64,000 bases of DNA from contig CAYMCZ010000007.1 of the NCBI GenBank assembly GCA_964389285.1, forward strand, positions 1 to 64,000, written 5' to 3'. The translations under genes were made by a program, and so were the position numbers. The DNA comes from Alectryocaccobium sp964389285 (lineage in GTDB: Bacteria; Bacillota; Clostridia; Lachnospirales; Lachnospiraceae). Shown here one piece after another: positions 16,757 through 25,998 of this stretch. The stretch's first letter is position 1. Each line of letters begins with the position of its first letter. The notes below the pieces were generated by a model, which saw nothing but the letters and a program-made list of their open reading frames with translations, was not told the DNA's origin and ran no database searches.

Positions 16757-17686
16757 ATGAAAAAATCTAAATCCACGGTCACTATCCGAGGCGCTGCAGA
16801 GCTTACGGGACTGACCGCAAAAGCAATAAGATATTATGAAAAAGAAGGCGTATTGCCTGAACCCAAAAGAAACGAATCCGGCTACAGACATTATACTCCG
16901 GAGCATATCGCCAGACTCCAGAAGATAAAGTATTACAGAGACCTGCACTTCGGTACAAAGGAGATTAAACTCCTTTTATCAAGCGATTCACAAATAATAA
17001 ACAATTTATTTCAGGCAAAAAACACGGAAATAAAGAATACTCTGCGTAAATATCAACAGATATATGATACTATTCAAAGAGCATTGTGCGATGATATACC
17101 CGAACACACCATCTTTCCGCAAAAGAACCGGACAGTCGTAATCACAAGCGATCTTCAGAAAGACATCCTGCCCGGAGGAAAGATGTCGAGCCGGCGCATA
17201 CTGGATATACTCCCCAGACTTGCGCTCTTTTTCGATCAGGTACGAAAATTCGGAATCCCCGTCATTTACCTGTGTGACTGGCATTATCCTGACGATGAAG
17301 AACTGATAATATGGGTGGATCATATGATGGCAAACTCCGAAGGCGCCGAAATAATAGATGAAGTCAAGCCAAAGGAGGGTGATTTTGTGATACGGAAAAA
17401 CCGGTTTAACGGCTTTGTCGGAACCTCCCTTCAGAATGTGCTCAACGATCTTAATGCGCAAACACTGATTTTTACCGGATGGCGAAGTCATGTCTGCGTA
17501 TCTCAAACAGCCATTGAAGCCTATCACAGAGGTTATGATATCATAATAGCGGAAGACGGAGTAAATACAACCACGGAAGATGAACACCGGGCCGGAATGG
17601 ATCTGCTCGGCGTAAATTACGGATTTGAAATTATACCTTGCGACGAGATAATCGCGGAACTTGAAATATCAGATAAGCAGATATAA
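16757..17686 (+). CDS. MerR regulator fused to an isochorismatase-family hydrolase domain
   Basis: The 309-residue protein has an N-terminal MerR helix-turn-helix (IRGAAELTGLTAKAIRYYEK, residues about 8-75) and a helical linker to about 115. From about 120 to 300 there is a complete isochorismatase-like domain: Asp in ITSDLQKDIL, Lys in IRKNRFNGF and Cys in HVCVSQTAIEAYHRGY. All three catalytic positions are kept, so it may act as an enzyme or bind substrate covalently as a sensor. It diverges from the NCS1 permease and cysteine hydrolase, with matched operators between. AAGGAGG lies 5 bases before the ATG at 16757. I infer that it senses the compound this module imports and hydrolyses. Confidence 0.85.
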   Translation: MKKSKSTVTIRGAAELTGLTAKAIRYYEKEGVLPEPKRNESGYRHYTPEHIARLQKIKYYRDLHFGTKEIKLLLSSDSQIINNLFQAKNTEIKNTLRKYQQIYDTIQRALCDDIPEHTIFPQKNRTVVITSDLQKDILPGGKMSSRRILDILPRLALFFDQVRKFGIPVIYLCDWHYPDDEELIIWVDHMMANSEGAEIIDEVKPKEGDFVIRKNRFNGFVGTSLQNVLNDLNAQTLIFTGWRSHVCVSQTAIEAYHRGYDIIIAEDGVNTTTEDEHRAGMDLLGVNYGFEIIPCDEIIAELEISDKQI

Positions 17687-17692
17687 AACAGA

Positions 17693-17755
17693 GACTGCTG
17701 TACTATACCTTTAATCATGAATATTCATGCTCTTTGTATAGTTCAGCAGCCCCTT
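17693..17755. terminator. Bidirectional terminator between merR-hydrolase and rnfB
   Basis: GACTGCTGTACTATAC pairs with GTATAGTTCAGCAGCC, with TTTT following on the plus strand and CTGTTTTAT on the minus strand, so it can end both converging transcripts. Its loop holds the palindrome CATGAATATTCATG, which also occurs in the dispersed repeats. Confidence 0.75.
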
Positions 17756-17781
17756 TTAATTAATCAAAAGGTTGCGTCACA

Positions 17782-18570
17782 TTATCTGAGACAGTTTCTC
17801 GGACAGCATTCGATTACCGCTGCTGCCGGTTCGATATTCTTGTCGTAATCAAATACTGGAACATTGTTCTCCATAACGACAGCTTCGTTCTCGCAGGTCT
17901 TCGCGCATTTGCCGCAGGCAATACAGCTTACTTTGCATACCTGCATAGCGGCTTTGCCTTTGTCTTTGTTGTTGCAGAAGATCCTGACATTCGCTGCTTT
18001 CGGGATCATCTCGATAACACCGTTAGGACAGGTTTTAGCGCATTTGCCGCAGCCGATACAGAAATCTTTTGCGACACGTGCCACGCCGTCAAACACCTGG
18101 ATAGCTTCTTCGGGACAGACCTCCGCACAGTCGCCAAAGCCTATACATCCGTATGCGCAGGAATTCTTGCTGCCGAACATAATCTTGGCTCCGGAACATG
18201 TTTTGTCTCCAAGCCAGTCGAACTTATCCTCGGTATTTTCTTTGGTTCCGTTGCATTTGACATGCGCCATCATGGGAACGACTTTTCCCGCTTCAACTCC
18301 GAGAGCCGCAGCGATTCCGCTTGCCGCATCGCCGCCGCCGGGAATACAAAGGTTAGCTCCGATAGCGGGATCGGCAACTACCGCCTCCGCGTAAGCATCA
18401 CATCCCGCATATCCGCATGCACCGCAGTTAGCACCGGGAAGGCAGTCACGAACCGCCTCTACCCTCTCGTCAACGGGAACCGCAAGAAATTTGGAAGCTA
18501 CGGAAAGCATGATACCCATTACCAAACCGATTATTATTACGACTATTACTGCAATAACTACTGGATTCAT
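17782..18570 (-). CDS. rnfB: Rnf complex subunit RnfB
   Basis: RnfB is the ferredoxin-facing iron-sulfur subunit of the Rnf complex, which couples ferredoxin:NAD+ oxidoreduction to ion pumping. The 262 residues have one N-terminal membrane helix, the four-Cys cluster site CGACGYAGCDAYAEAV, and a ferredoxin-like C-terminal region with CAYGCIGFGDCAEVCP, CIGCGKCAKTCPNG and CIACGKCAKTCENEA. It is the last gene of apbE-rnfCDGEAB, 11 bases after rnfA, and ends before a bidirectional terminator. Confidence 0.95.
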   Translation of the reverse strand: MNPVVIAVIVVIIIGLVMGIMLSVASKFLAVPVDERVEAVRDCLPGANCGACGYAGCDAYAEAVVADPAIGANLCIPGGGDAASGIAAALGVEAGKVVPMMAHVKCNGTKENTEDKFDWLGDKTCSGAKIMFGSKNSCAYGCIGFGDCAEVCPEEAIQVFDGVARVAKDFCIGCGKCAKTCPNGVIEMIPKAANVRIFCNNKDKGKAAMQVCKVSCIACGKCAKTCENEAVVMENNVPVFDYDKNIEPAAAVIECCPRNCLR

Positions 18571-18581
18571 ACGTATTCACC

Positions 18582-19178
18582 TCACTCCCCAAACAAGCCG
18601 GCTGTAAGTCCGGAGAATCCGATAAACGATACAGCCATGATAGCGGCCGCGCAAAGGATAATACCGACGCCCTTGAAGCTCTTGGGACAGTCGCAGTTAT
18701 CTACTTTTGTGCGTACGCCGTTAAACAGGATCATTGCGATCATGTAACCGATGCCGGCACCGAGAGAGTTGATCATCGACTCAAGGAAGTTGTATGATCT
18801 CGTGATATTAAGAACAACCACACCGAGGATAGCACAGTTTGTCGTGATCAGCGGAAGGAAGATACCCAGCGCGCTGTAAAGTGAAGGTGAAGATTTCTTA
18901 ATAAACATCTCTATCAACTGAACCAGGGAAGCGATTACGAGGATGAATATGATCGTCTGAAGGTAACCGAGTCCGAACGGCTCAAGTACGAAATTATATA
19001 CCGGCCATGTTACGGCGGTAGCAACGAGCATAACAAAGATAACCGCAATACTCATACCCTTTGCCGAATCCAGATTCTTGGAAACTCCAAGGAACGAACA
19101 GATGGCAAGGTATTTTGATAATACATAGTTTTCAACAAGGATAGATGCAACAAGTATAGATAATAATCCGATAATCAT
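18582..19178 (-). CDS. rnfA: Rnf complex subunit RnfA
   Basis: A 198-residue, six-helix membrane subunit that with RnfE forms the symmetric core holding a [2Fe-2S] cluster in the membrane. The family patterns ENYVLSKYLAICSFLGVSK and the second-half LPLITTNCAILGVVVLN are present, with Cys in both half-helices. It overlaps rnfE by 4 bases, so the two are translationally coupled. Confidence 0.95.
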   Translation of the reverse strand: MIIGLLSILVASILVENYVLSKYLAICSFLGVSKNLDSAKGMSIAVIFVMLVATAVTWPVYNFVLEPFGLGYLQTIIFILVIASLVQLIEMFIKKSSPSLYSALGIFLPLITTNCAILGVVVLNITRSYNFLESMINSLGAGIGYMIAMILFNGVRTKVDNCDCPKSFKGVGIILCAAAIMAVSFIGFSGLTAGLFGE

Positions 19179-19849
19179 TTTTCACATCCTCCTTTACATG
19201 AAGCTGCCATGGCACATCCCGCACAGTCGAAGTCTGTTTTCTTGATGGCTCTGCCTTTTGTGAGTTTGGTAATGCCTGCGATAACGCAGCCGTAAACAAA
19301 GAACCCGCCCGGCGCAAGGCCCATGATTGCCATAGGCGGCAGCGCTTCCGGATAAATCTGGATACCGAACAGGGTTCCGTACCCGATAAGCTCACGAACG
19401 ATACCGAAGATAACAAGTGCTACCGTGAAACCGATACCCATACCGATTGCATCAAGGATTGAATCAAAAACCGTGTTTTTGCTTGCAAATGCCTCTGCAC
19501 GGCCAAGAATGATACAGTTTACAACGATAAGCGGAAGGAATATGCCCAGCGCGTCATACAATGAAGGTACGAACGCCTGAAGCAGCATCTGAACTATTGT
19601 TACGAATCCGGCAATTATAACGATGAAACAGGGAATACGGACTTTATTCGGAATAGCGTTTCTCAGGATCGAAATAACGATGTTGGATCCGAGAAGAACC
19701 ATTGTAGCCGCGAGTCCCATACCTGCGCCGTTGATAGCCGAAGTTGTGGTTGCCAAAGCGGGACATGTACCGAGAATAAGCACAAGAACAGGGTTTTCTT
19801 TGATAATGCCCGCAGTTAAATATTTTATTCTGCTTGTTTTTTCAGCCAT
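19175..19849 (-). CDS. rnfE: Rnf complex subunit RnfE
   Basis: A 224-residue membrane subunit, paralogous to RnfA. ENPVLVLILGTCPALATTTS at the N terminus and LPLIVVNCIILGRAEAFAS in the middle carry the two conserved cysteines. The C-terminal tail CAGCAMAASCKGGC adds four cysteines, an extension common in clostridial RnfE whose role is not known to me. It follows rnfG by 15 bases. Confidence 0.95.
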   Translation of the reverse strand: MAEKTSRIKYLTAGIIKENPVLVLILGTCPALATTTSAINGAGMGLAATMVLLGSNIVISILRNAIPNKVRIPCFIVIIAGFVTIVQMLLQAFVPSLYDALGIFLPLIVVNCIILGRAEAFASKNTVFDSILDAIGMGIGFTVALVIFGIVRELIGYGTLFGIQIYPEALPPMAIMGLAPGGFFVYGCVIAGITKLTKGRAIKKTDFDCAGCAMAASCKGGCEK

Positions 19850-19864
19850 TATTTAAACCCCCTC

Positions 19865-20386
19865 TCAACTAAGACTGTTAAATGCTTCATATGCTTCGTT
19901 AACCATACCTATGAAACATTTTGATGATACTGTAGAACCGCCGATAGTATCAACACCTGAAAGGGACGAATCCTTTCCGATGAACTGATTTCTGAAATCC
20001 TCTCCTGCGATACGGGAGCCGAGGCCTACGGTTTCTTCGTGTTTCAAAACTTCGGTGCCCGTAATAAGGCCGTCTGCTCCGATACCTACGATGATTTCTA
20101 CGTTTCCGTTGTATCCGGCAGCCTCACAGATGAAAACCATGCCTGTTCCGTTATCAGCCTTAAACGCCTGAGACACCTTTGCGGGAAGCTCCGCATCCGT
20201 AATTTCGGTAAAGCCGTCAGCTTCCGGAAGGACGTTTTTCTTTACCAGCTCTGCTTTTTCTTCTGCTGCCGCAGTAATGATGGGTTCCGTGATGGCGTTT
20301 ACGTATGCAAGTCCGAAACCTACTACAAGGCAGATAACAACAAGCACTATAATGGGCTTTATAAAGCCTTCTGGTTTCTTTTTCAT
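19865..20386 (-). CDS. rnfG: Rnf complex subunit RnfG, covalent FMN carrier
   Basis: The 173-residue protein has one N-terminal membrane helix and an outside FMN-binding domain. The FMN attachment site is normally a SGAT motif; here it reads VDTIGGSTVSSK, keeping the acceptor Thr but with Gly-Ser in front of it. Flavinylation would be done by ApbE, encoded at the head of the same operon. It overlaps rnfD by 4 bases. Confidence 0.93.
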   Translation of the reverse strand: MKKKPEGFIKPIIVLVVICLVVGFGLAYVNAITEPIITAAAEEKAELVKKNVLPEADGFTEITDAELPAKVSQAFKADNGTGMVFICEAAGYNGNVEIIVGIGADGLITGTEVLKHEETVGLGSRIAGEDFRNQFIGKDSSLSGVDTIGGSTVSSKCFIGMVNEAYEAFNSLS

Positions 20387-21291
20387 TTGTTAGACACACC
20401 TCCCAACGCTTTTGACAATGTGAGTCTTTCAAGGTGAGGCGCAAGTATATTCATAAGAAGGATCGCAAACGAAACGCCTTCGGGGTAGTTACAGAACCTT
20501 CTTATCACGACAGTAACAACGCCGCATCCTATACCGTAAATGATACGTCCCTTATAAGTGGTCGGTGATGTTACATAATCTGTTGCCATGAAGAATGCTC
20601 CAAGGAATACGCCGCCTGAAAGGATAGCATATACGGGATCAAGTCCGACAGCAGCACTGAACAGGAATACCGTAGCTACAAACGCAACGGGTATATGCCA
20701 TGTAATGACCTTTCTTGCAAGGAGATATACCACACCGATAAGCAGGGCGAGCTTGCTTGTCTCACCTATACATCCGCCGATGTTGCCCATAAACAGGTCA
20801 AAATAAGAAGCGGTGCCTGTAGCAAGAGGAGTAGCTCCCGCATAAACTGCCGGGAAACCTGTCGTCCAGTCCGCCATATAAGAAGCAAAACCGATAAACA
20901 GGATAATACGCGCCGTAATGGCAGGGTTCGCGAAGTTCTGTCCGATACCGCCGAAAAGCTGTTTTCCGACGATAATGGCGATAGCCGCGCCGAGTGCAGC
21001 CATCCACAGAGGAATACCTGCCGGGAGACAGTACGCTAAAAGCACACCCGTAACAACAGCTGAACAATCACTTATCGTATTGGCTTTTTTGAGTATCTTG
21101 CACATGCAGAACTCGGAGAACACAGCCGCGCCGACACATACGGCTACTATAGCCACGCTGATCGCGCCATAGTGAATGATGGCTGCGATAAAAGCAGGCA
21201 CCAGAGCGATGATAACATCCCTCATGATTGTTCTTGTGGAATATTTCGCACGAATATGAGGAGATATATTAATAATCAACTGTTCATTCAT
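20383..21291 (-). CDS. rnfD: Rnf complex subunit RnfD
   Basis: A 302-residue membrane subunit with about nine helices. The covalent FMN site is visible as AGATPLATGT near residue 150. The N-terminal SPHIRAKYSTRTIMRDVIIAL and GLDPVYAILSGGVFLGAFFMATD are standard family blocks. It lies 14 bases after rnfC and overlaps rnfG. Confidence 0.95.
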   Translation of the reverse strand: MNEQLIINISPHIRAKYSTRTIMRDVIIALVPAFIAAIIHYGAISVAIVAVCVGAAVFSEFCMCKILKKANTISDCSAVVTGVLLAYCLPAGIPLWMAALGAAIAIIVGKQLFGGIGQNFANPAITARIILFIGFASYMADWTTGFPAVYAGATPLATGTASYFDLFMGNIGGCIGETSKLALLIGVVYLLARKVITWHIPVAFVATVFLFSAAVGLDPVYAILSGGVFLGAFFMATDYVTSPTTYKGRIIYGIGCGVVTVVIRRFCNYPEGVSFAILLMNILAPHLERLTLSKALGGVSNK

Positions 21292-21305
21292 TTCTATTAT
21301 CTACC

Positions 21306-22592
21306 TCACTTTCTCGGGATCATGGCTTTAGCCAGTTTATGATTCTGAACCAGATCGCGTTTTGCCGGACATACGAATGAGCAGCATCCGCACTCCATGC
21401 AAAGGCTCGCGTTGAGCTCTCTGAGTTCATCAATGTCTTTGCGTTTAAGGGCTCTTGCAATGCGTACGGGCATGAGTCTCAAAGGACATGCATTTACGCA
21501 GCGTCCGCAGTTTATACATTCTGTTTCTTCGGGTATAACCGCGTCTTTTCCGCTGAACGCAAGAATGCCGTTTGTATTTTTTACAACCGGATTTTCATCC
21601 GTAGGCTGCGCCATACCCATCATCGGGCCGCCCATAAGGATCTTTTTAGGAGTTGCCTTGTATCCGCCGAGAGCTCCTATGACATCTTTAATGGCCGTGC
21701 CGATCGGTGCTATGACTTTGCCCGGCGTCTTAACCGCCGAACCGTCGACCGTAACGCATTTTTCCGTAAGAGGCATTCCGGTTTCCATATACTTTCCGAT
21801 AAAAGCAAGCGTAGTAACGTTTATTACCACACAACCCTGATTGAGCGGGAGTTCTCCTGCCGCTACGATGCGTCCCGTAGTATTGTAAATGAGAACTTTC
21901 TCACCGCCCTGCGGGTACATTGAAGGCAATGCCCTGACTTCAAAGTTTTCAATTTCCGATGCGCGGCTTTGGAATAATGCTACCGCATCCGGTTTGTTGT
22001 CTTCGATGCCGAGAATAACCTGTCCGATACCGATATATTTCTGAAGATATTTGATACCTGAGATCATATAATCCGTATCTATCGTCATAGTTGAAAAATC
22101 AGATGTAAGGAACGGCTCGCATTCCGCGCCGTTGATTATCAGATAGTCAACCTTTGCCGGCTCTTTAACAGACAATTTGACACTGGTAGGGAAACCGGCT
22201 CCTCCCAGACCTACCAGACCGCTTGCTCTGACAGCGTCCAGAAAACTCTGTGTATCGGTTACTTCCGGCGGTTTGATGCCCTCCCATAACGTCTGAAGTC
22301 CGTCCGACTCAATAACTACTGCCGGAAACCTTCCGTTGAACAATTGAATAGTTTCAATTGCCGTAACTTTTCCTGAAACTGATGCATATATCGGGGCGCC
22401 TACAAACCCCTGCGGCTCGCCGATCAACTGACCAACCGCTACCACATCGCCTACTTCCACAACCGGAGCACAGGGTTTGCCGATATGCATAGCCATCGGA
22501 ATTTTAACCTGAGCCGGAACAGGCATCCTGATTGGAGCTGTATGGGTAGTGTTTTTAAAATGCGGTACCTTAACACCATTTAAATGCTTCAA
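21306..22592 (-). CDS. rnfC: Rnf complex subunit RnfC
   Basis: RnfC is the NADH-binding peripheral subunit. The 428-residue product carries a barrel-sandwich domain at the N terminus, the nucleotide/FMN motif GLVGLGGAGFPTSVKL and two cluster sites near the C terminus, CINCGRCVNACPLRLMP and CMECGCCSFVCPAKRDL. I chose TTG at 22592 because AGGAGGTG lies 9 bases before it; the GTG at 22604 lies inside that ribosome binding site and cannot be used with it. It is preceded by apbE at 43 bases. Confidence 0.93.
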   Translation of the reverse strand: MKHLNGVKVPHFKNTTHTAPIRMPVPAQVKIPMAMHIGKPCAPVVEVGDVVAVGQLIGEPQGFVGAPIYASVSGKVTAIETIQLFNGRFPAVVIESDGLQTLWEGIKPPEVTDTQSFLDAVRASGLVGLGGAGFPTSVKLSVKEPAKVDYLIINGAECEPFLTSDFSTMTIDTDYMISGIKYLQKYIGIGQVILGIEDNKPDAVALFQSRASEIENFEVRALPSMYPQGGEKVLIYNTTGRIVAAGELPLNQGCVVINVTTLAFIGKYMETGMPLTEKCVTVDGSAVKTPGKVIAPIGTAIKDVIGALGGYKATPKKILMGGPMMGMAQPTDENPVVKNTNGILAFSGKDAVIPEETECINCGRCVNACPLRLMPVRIARALKRKDIDELRELNASLCMECGCCSFVCPAKRDLVQNHKLAKAMIPRK

Positions 22593-22634
22593 TGGAAATT
22601 TCACCTCCTCATTTTATTTATGCTGGACCCTTCT

Positions 22635-23678
22635 TCATTTAATATTGAATTCATAGTCCGTTGTATTATATGGTGTAAGAATCTGCCAAACCTTATCAGA
22701 CGCGTACACCTTACAATCTTTTGTAACCGCTATTACCATGCAGTCTTCTCTGGCGAAGTATTCTTCGAGGCAGGTGCTGCCCTCCAGAAAAATCGTGGTG
22801 GATAATGTATCCGCCAGCAGTCCGTCTTCCGAGATGACCGTTACCGAAAGCAGGTCGGAATCTCCCGGATATCCCGTAAAAGGATCAATAATATGATGAT
22901 ATACAATGCCGTCCTGCTCGAAATAGCGTTCTGTGGCATTTGAAGTCGCCATGGTATATCCGTCCATCTCAAGCGTCGCGAAATAATCATTTGCGTCACC
23001 CAAAGGATCTCTTAATCCTACGATTATCTCACTGCCGTCGGGATTTTTGCCGACTACGCCGACGTTTCCTCCGATGGAAAGAAAACCCTGGACCTCGTTT
23101 TCACGGGCTATTTCCATCATCTGTTCCACGGCCATGCCTTTGGCCGTACCTCCCAGATCCAGTTTCATGCCTTCATCGGCAAGCATAACTGAACTGTTTT
23201 TATCATCAAACAAAAGTTTTTTGTAATCTACTTTTTGGAGTGCGGCGTCGATCTCCTCGCGGGAAGGAACATGCGGATCTTCTCCGGTTATGTTCCACAA
23301 AAGACTCAAAGGAGCGATCGTTATATCGAATATGCCGCCGGATTCTTCGCAGAGCGTCCAGGCCGAACTCAGCATGTCATAGATGTTGTCGGATACCTGC
23401 ACGTATTCTTTCCCCGCACCGGCATTTATCATCGAAATCTCGCTGTCTTCTTTGTAAAGTGAAACCTGAGCCTCTAAATCTGCTATCGCTTCTTCTATCT
23501 CTTTGCAGGTCTTTTCGGCATTTTTGCCGTGCCACTTCTGCGTTACGACCGTATCCATCTGAAAAGTAGTCTTCTCAGCCGTGCTGACCGCGCCGCAGCC
23601 TGCGGATATCAATATAAAAGCCGCTGCAGCCGAAAATAACAGTATTTGGTTTTTAACACACAAGAAAGAGAGCCTCAT
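22635..23678 (-). CDS. apbE: FAD:protein FMN transferase ApbE (lipoprotein)
   Basis: Transfers FMN from FAD onto Thr of RnfG and RnfD. The 347-residue product starts with a lipoprotein signal ending in ILISAGC, so it acts outside the membrane, where the target sites lie. Family motifs are MDTVVTQKW, LDLGGTAKGMAVEQM, GNVGVVGKNPDGSEIIVGL and the metal-site region LLADTLSTTIFLEG. The ATG at 23678 has AAAGGGGG about 6 bases before it; an upstream in-frame start lacks both a site and a signal peptide. It is the first gene of the apbE-rnf operon. Confidence 0.95.
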   Translation of the reverse strand: MRLSFLCVKNQILLFSAAAAFILISAGCGAVSTAEKTTFQMDTVVTQKWHGKNAEKTCKEIEEAIADLEAQVSLYKEDSEISMINAGAGKEYVQVSDNIYDMLSSAWTLCEESGGIFDITIAPLSLLWNITGEDPHVPSREEIDAALQKVDYKKLLFDDKNSSVMLADEGMKLDLGGTAKGMAVEQMMEIARENEVQGFLSIGGNVGVVGKNPDGSEIIVGLRDPLGDANDYFATLEMDGYTMATSNATERYFEQDGIVYHHIIDPFTGYPGDSDLLSVTVISEDGLLADTLSTTIFLEGSTCLEEYFAREDCMVIAVTKDCKVYASDKVWQILTPYNTTDYEFNIK

Positions 23679-23775
23679 CCTATGCCCCCTTTTCAATTCC
23701 TGCTTTTTGTTCGAAAATAGAAAATGTTGTTTTGAAATATGCATATTATTAAAAAAGTATAAATTTATCTTTGTT

Positions 23776-23804
23776 ATTATCTATCTAAACCTCTGTAAAG
23801 TCAA
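23776..23804 (-). promoter_or_regulatory. Promoter of the apbE-rnf operon
   Basis: Minus-strand TTGACT (23799-23804), 17-base spacer, GATAAT (23776-23781). It is about 100 bases before the apbE start, and no other strong promoter is seen before rnfB. Confidence 0.65.
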
Positions 23805-23873
23805 GTATTTTTCAGGGAAAATCTAATATTTTAACAGGAAATATTTTTTATTGAATTTTAATTATATTCGCAT

Positions 23874-25130
23874 TCAAACAAAAAATTTTCTGATAATTCC
23901 GGCCGAATTCAGCGAACCGAAAGCTATTACATCCTTTCCTGCGGATAATGCGTATTCAACTGCCTCCTTGGGCGTTTTTACGGCCCTTGCAGAGTACCCT
24001 TTTTCATTCAGGATCGCGGAAAGTTTTTCGGCCTCAAGCGCCCTCGGACTGTCCGGCGTATAGCATATAAATTCCGAAGCATGCGGCGCTGCCTCATCTA
24101 TCATTTTCATGTAATCCTTATCGGCAAGCACTCCGAAGATAACCGCAAGTTTCCTGTCAGGCAGATATTCTTTAAGTGTGTCCGCAAGAGCTTTCGCGCA
24201 CTGGGGATTGTGCCCTCCGTCCAGGATAAAGACGGGATTGTATCTCAATACCTCAAATCTGGCAGGCCATTTAACTTTCATAAAGCCTTTTATTATGCTT
24301 TCGTCTGAAATATTCCAGCCTTTTCTTCTCAAAACGCTTATCACACCCAGAACCACAGCGGCATTTTTAAGCTGATGCTCTCCGAGAAGCGGCATTTCAA
24401 GTCTCAGATTTCCGGCTTTCCAGATAAATTCCTGCCCTTTTATGCTTTTGCTCAAAAGGCTTACGTCTTCTATTCCGGCATAGCGAAGATCACAACCTCT
24501 TTTTTCGCAAACGGCACTTATTACCTCTTTTACTTCGTCCGTGTTGTCATAACAGACGACATCGCAGCCTGTTTTTATTATGCCGGCCTTGGCCGAAGCT
24601 ATCTGCGCAAGGGTATTTCCCAGATAATCCGTATGCTCCATGCCTATATTTGTTATGATCGCCGCTTCCGGCGGCGGAATCACGTTTGTGCTGTCCAGCT
24701 CGCCGCCCATACCGGTTTCGAGCAGCACAATATCGCATCCGGCGCGTTCAAAGAACAGCATCCCCACAGCCGTCTTTATTTCAAACTGTGTGGGATGCTC
24801 TTTCATCTGTTCGGCGGCATTTCTGACTTTTTCGGTTATTTCGCAAAGAGCAGCGTCATCTATATCTCTTCCGCCCGCCTGAAAGCTTTCGTTAAAACCG
24901 TTTACGGGAGGCGAAAGATAAAAGCCCGTCTTATAACCCCCAAAGCGCAGCACCGATTCCGTCAGCGCGCAGACGCTTCCTTTGCCGTTGCTGCCGGCCA
25001 CATGGATGAATTTCAGTCTTTTGTGGGGCGAGCCGAGTCTTTCGAGCAGTTCTTCCGTCCTTTCAAGACCGAATTCAGTGGTATTCCATTTGGGGTCGTT
25101 TATGTATTCGACAGCTTCATTCACATTCAT
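23874..25130 (-). CDS. folC: Folylpolyglutamate/dihydrofolate synthase FolC
   Basis: Adds glutamate to folates using ATP. The 418-residue product shows the P-loop VAGSNGKGSVCALTE near residue 45, the omega-loop region TGFYLSPPVNGFNESF, and the Mur-ligase C-terminal block ILDGGHNPQCAKALADTL. Start at ATG 25130, which overlaps the folD stop by 4 bases (ATGA), so translation is coupled. It is the last gene of the pflA-pflB-fhs-fchA-folD-folC run, supplying polyglutamated folate to that one-carbon set. Confidence 0.93.
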   Translation of the reverse strand: MNVNEAVEYINDPKWNTTEFGLERTEELLERLGSPHKRLKFIHVAGSNGKGSVCALTESVLRFGGYKTGFYLSPPVNGFNESFQAGGRDIDDAALCEITEKVRNAAEQMKEHPTQFEIKTAVGMLFFERAGCDIVLLETGMGGELDSTNVIPPPEAAIITNIGMEHTDYLGNTLAQIASAKAGIIKTGCDVVCYDNTDEVKEVISAVCEKRGCDLRYAGIEDVSLLSKSIKGQEFIWKAGNLRLEMPLLGEHQLKNAAVVLGVISVLRRKGWNISDESIIKGFMKVKWPARFEVLRYNPVFILDGGHNPQCAKALADTLKEYLPDRKLAVIFGVLADKDYMKMIDEAAPHASEFICYTPDSPRALEAEKLSAILNEKGYSARAVKTPKEAVEYALSAGKDVIAFGSLNSAGIIRKFFV

Positions 25131-25975
25131 ATTTTTTCCGCCGCTTCTATTACATGCATGCAGAGAATCGCGGATGTTACGGAGCCTATACCTCCGGGCA
25201 CCGGGGTGTATGCCTTCACGAACTCTTCGTTTTCGGCCCCCGGATCGAAGTCTCCGCAAAGCGAGCCTTCTTCATCCAGGTTGATTCCCACATCCAGAAC
25301 CGTCTGATCCGGATTTGTAAAGCTTCTGTCAGTCATTTTGGCTTTGCCCGCGGCCGTTACCAGTATATCAGCTTTTTTACACACTTCTTTTAAGTTTACG
25401 GTTTTTGTGTGGCAGATCGTAACGGTCGCGTTTGCGGCAAGCATCATCATCGCAAGCGGCTTTCCTATCACAAGGCTCCTTCCGATGATGACTACGTTTT
25501 TGCCGGAAACATCTTCTTTATAATACTTCAGAATCTCCATACAGGCTCTGGCCGTACAGGGGGCGAAACCCTCGCCCTTTCCCGAAAAGACGGTTGCCAG
25601 AGAATTTCTTGTCATTCCGTCTATATCCTTGCTTTCCGCAAGGGCTTCACATACAAGTCTTTCGTCCACGGTCTTCGGAAGAGGCCTCAGCATGAGACAG
25701 CCGTGTATGGAGCTGTCTTCGTTTATCTTTCTGATGGCTTCCGTCAGCTCCTGTGTTGTGACAGTCTCCGGAAAGACAAGGTTTCTGACTTCTATCCCGC
25801 ATTTCCGGCTTCTGTTCGAAGCTCCCGTTTCATAGGCCATGTCTCCGGGATTTTCTCCGACCCTTACTATGGCAAGCACCGGTACGATACCTTTTTGCTT
25901 AAGCCTGTCCGCCCTTTCAGCCAGCTCCAGCGTAATCTTCTGTGCAACAGGCTTGCCGTAAAGTATTTCCGTCAT
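25127..25975 (-). CDS. folD: Methylene-tetrahydrofolate dehydrogenase FolD
   Basis: Oxidises methylene-THF to methenyl-THF. The 282-residue protein has the FolD fold with GRSLVIGKPLAMMMLAANATVTICH in two pieces and the C-terminal PVPGGIGSVTSAILCMHV. The conserved active-site stretch normally reads YxxxK, with that Lys needed for cyclohydrolase activity. Here it is YETGASNRSRKCGIEV, with Ala at the Lys position by my alignment. The neighbouring FchA could supply the cyclohydrolase step. So this is probably a dehydrogenase only. It is 23 bases after fchA. Confidence 0.92.
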   Translation of the reverse strand: MTEILYGKPVAQKITLELAERADRLKQKGIVPVLAIVRVGENPGDMAYETGASNRSRKCGIEVRNLVFPETVTTQELTEAIRKINEDSSIHGCLMLRPLPKTVDERLVCEALAESKDIDGMTRNSLATVFSGKGEGFAPCTARACMEILKYYKEDVSGKNVVIIGRSLVIGKPLAMMMLAANATVTICHTKTVNLKEVCKKADILVTAAGKAKMTDRSFTNPDQTVLDVGINLDEEGSLCGDFDPGAENEEFVKAYTPVPGGIGSVTSAILCMHVIEAAEKI

Positions 25976-25998
25976 TTCATCCGTCCTCTAATAAATAA

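Noticed and set aside
24375..25307. Long plus-strand frame of 310 codons opposite folC and folD
   Set aside because: It lies entirely over well-supported minus-strand genes, has no ribosome binding site and resembles no protein family.
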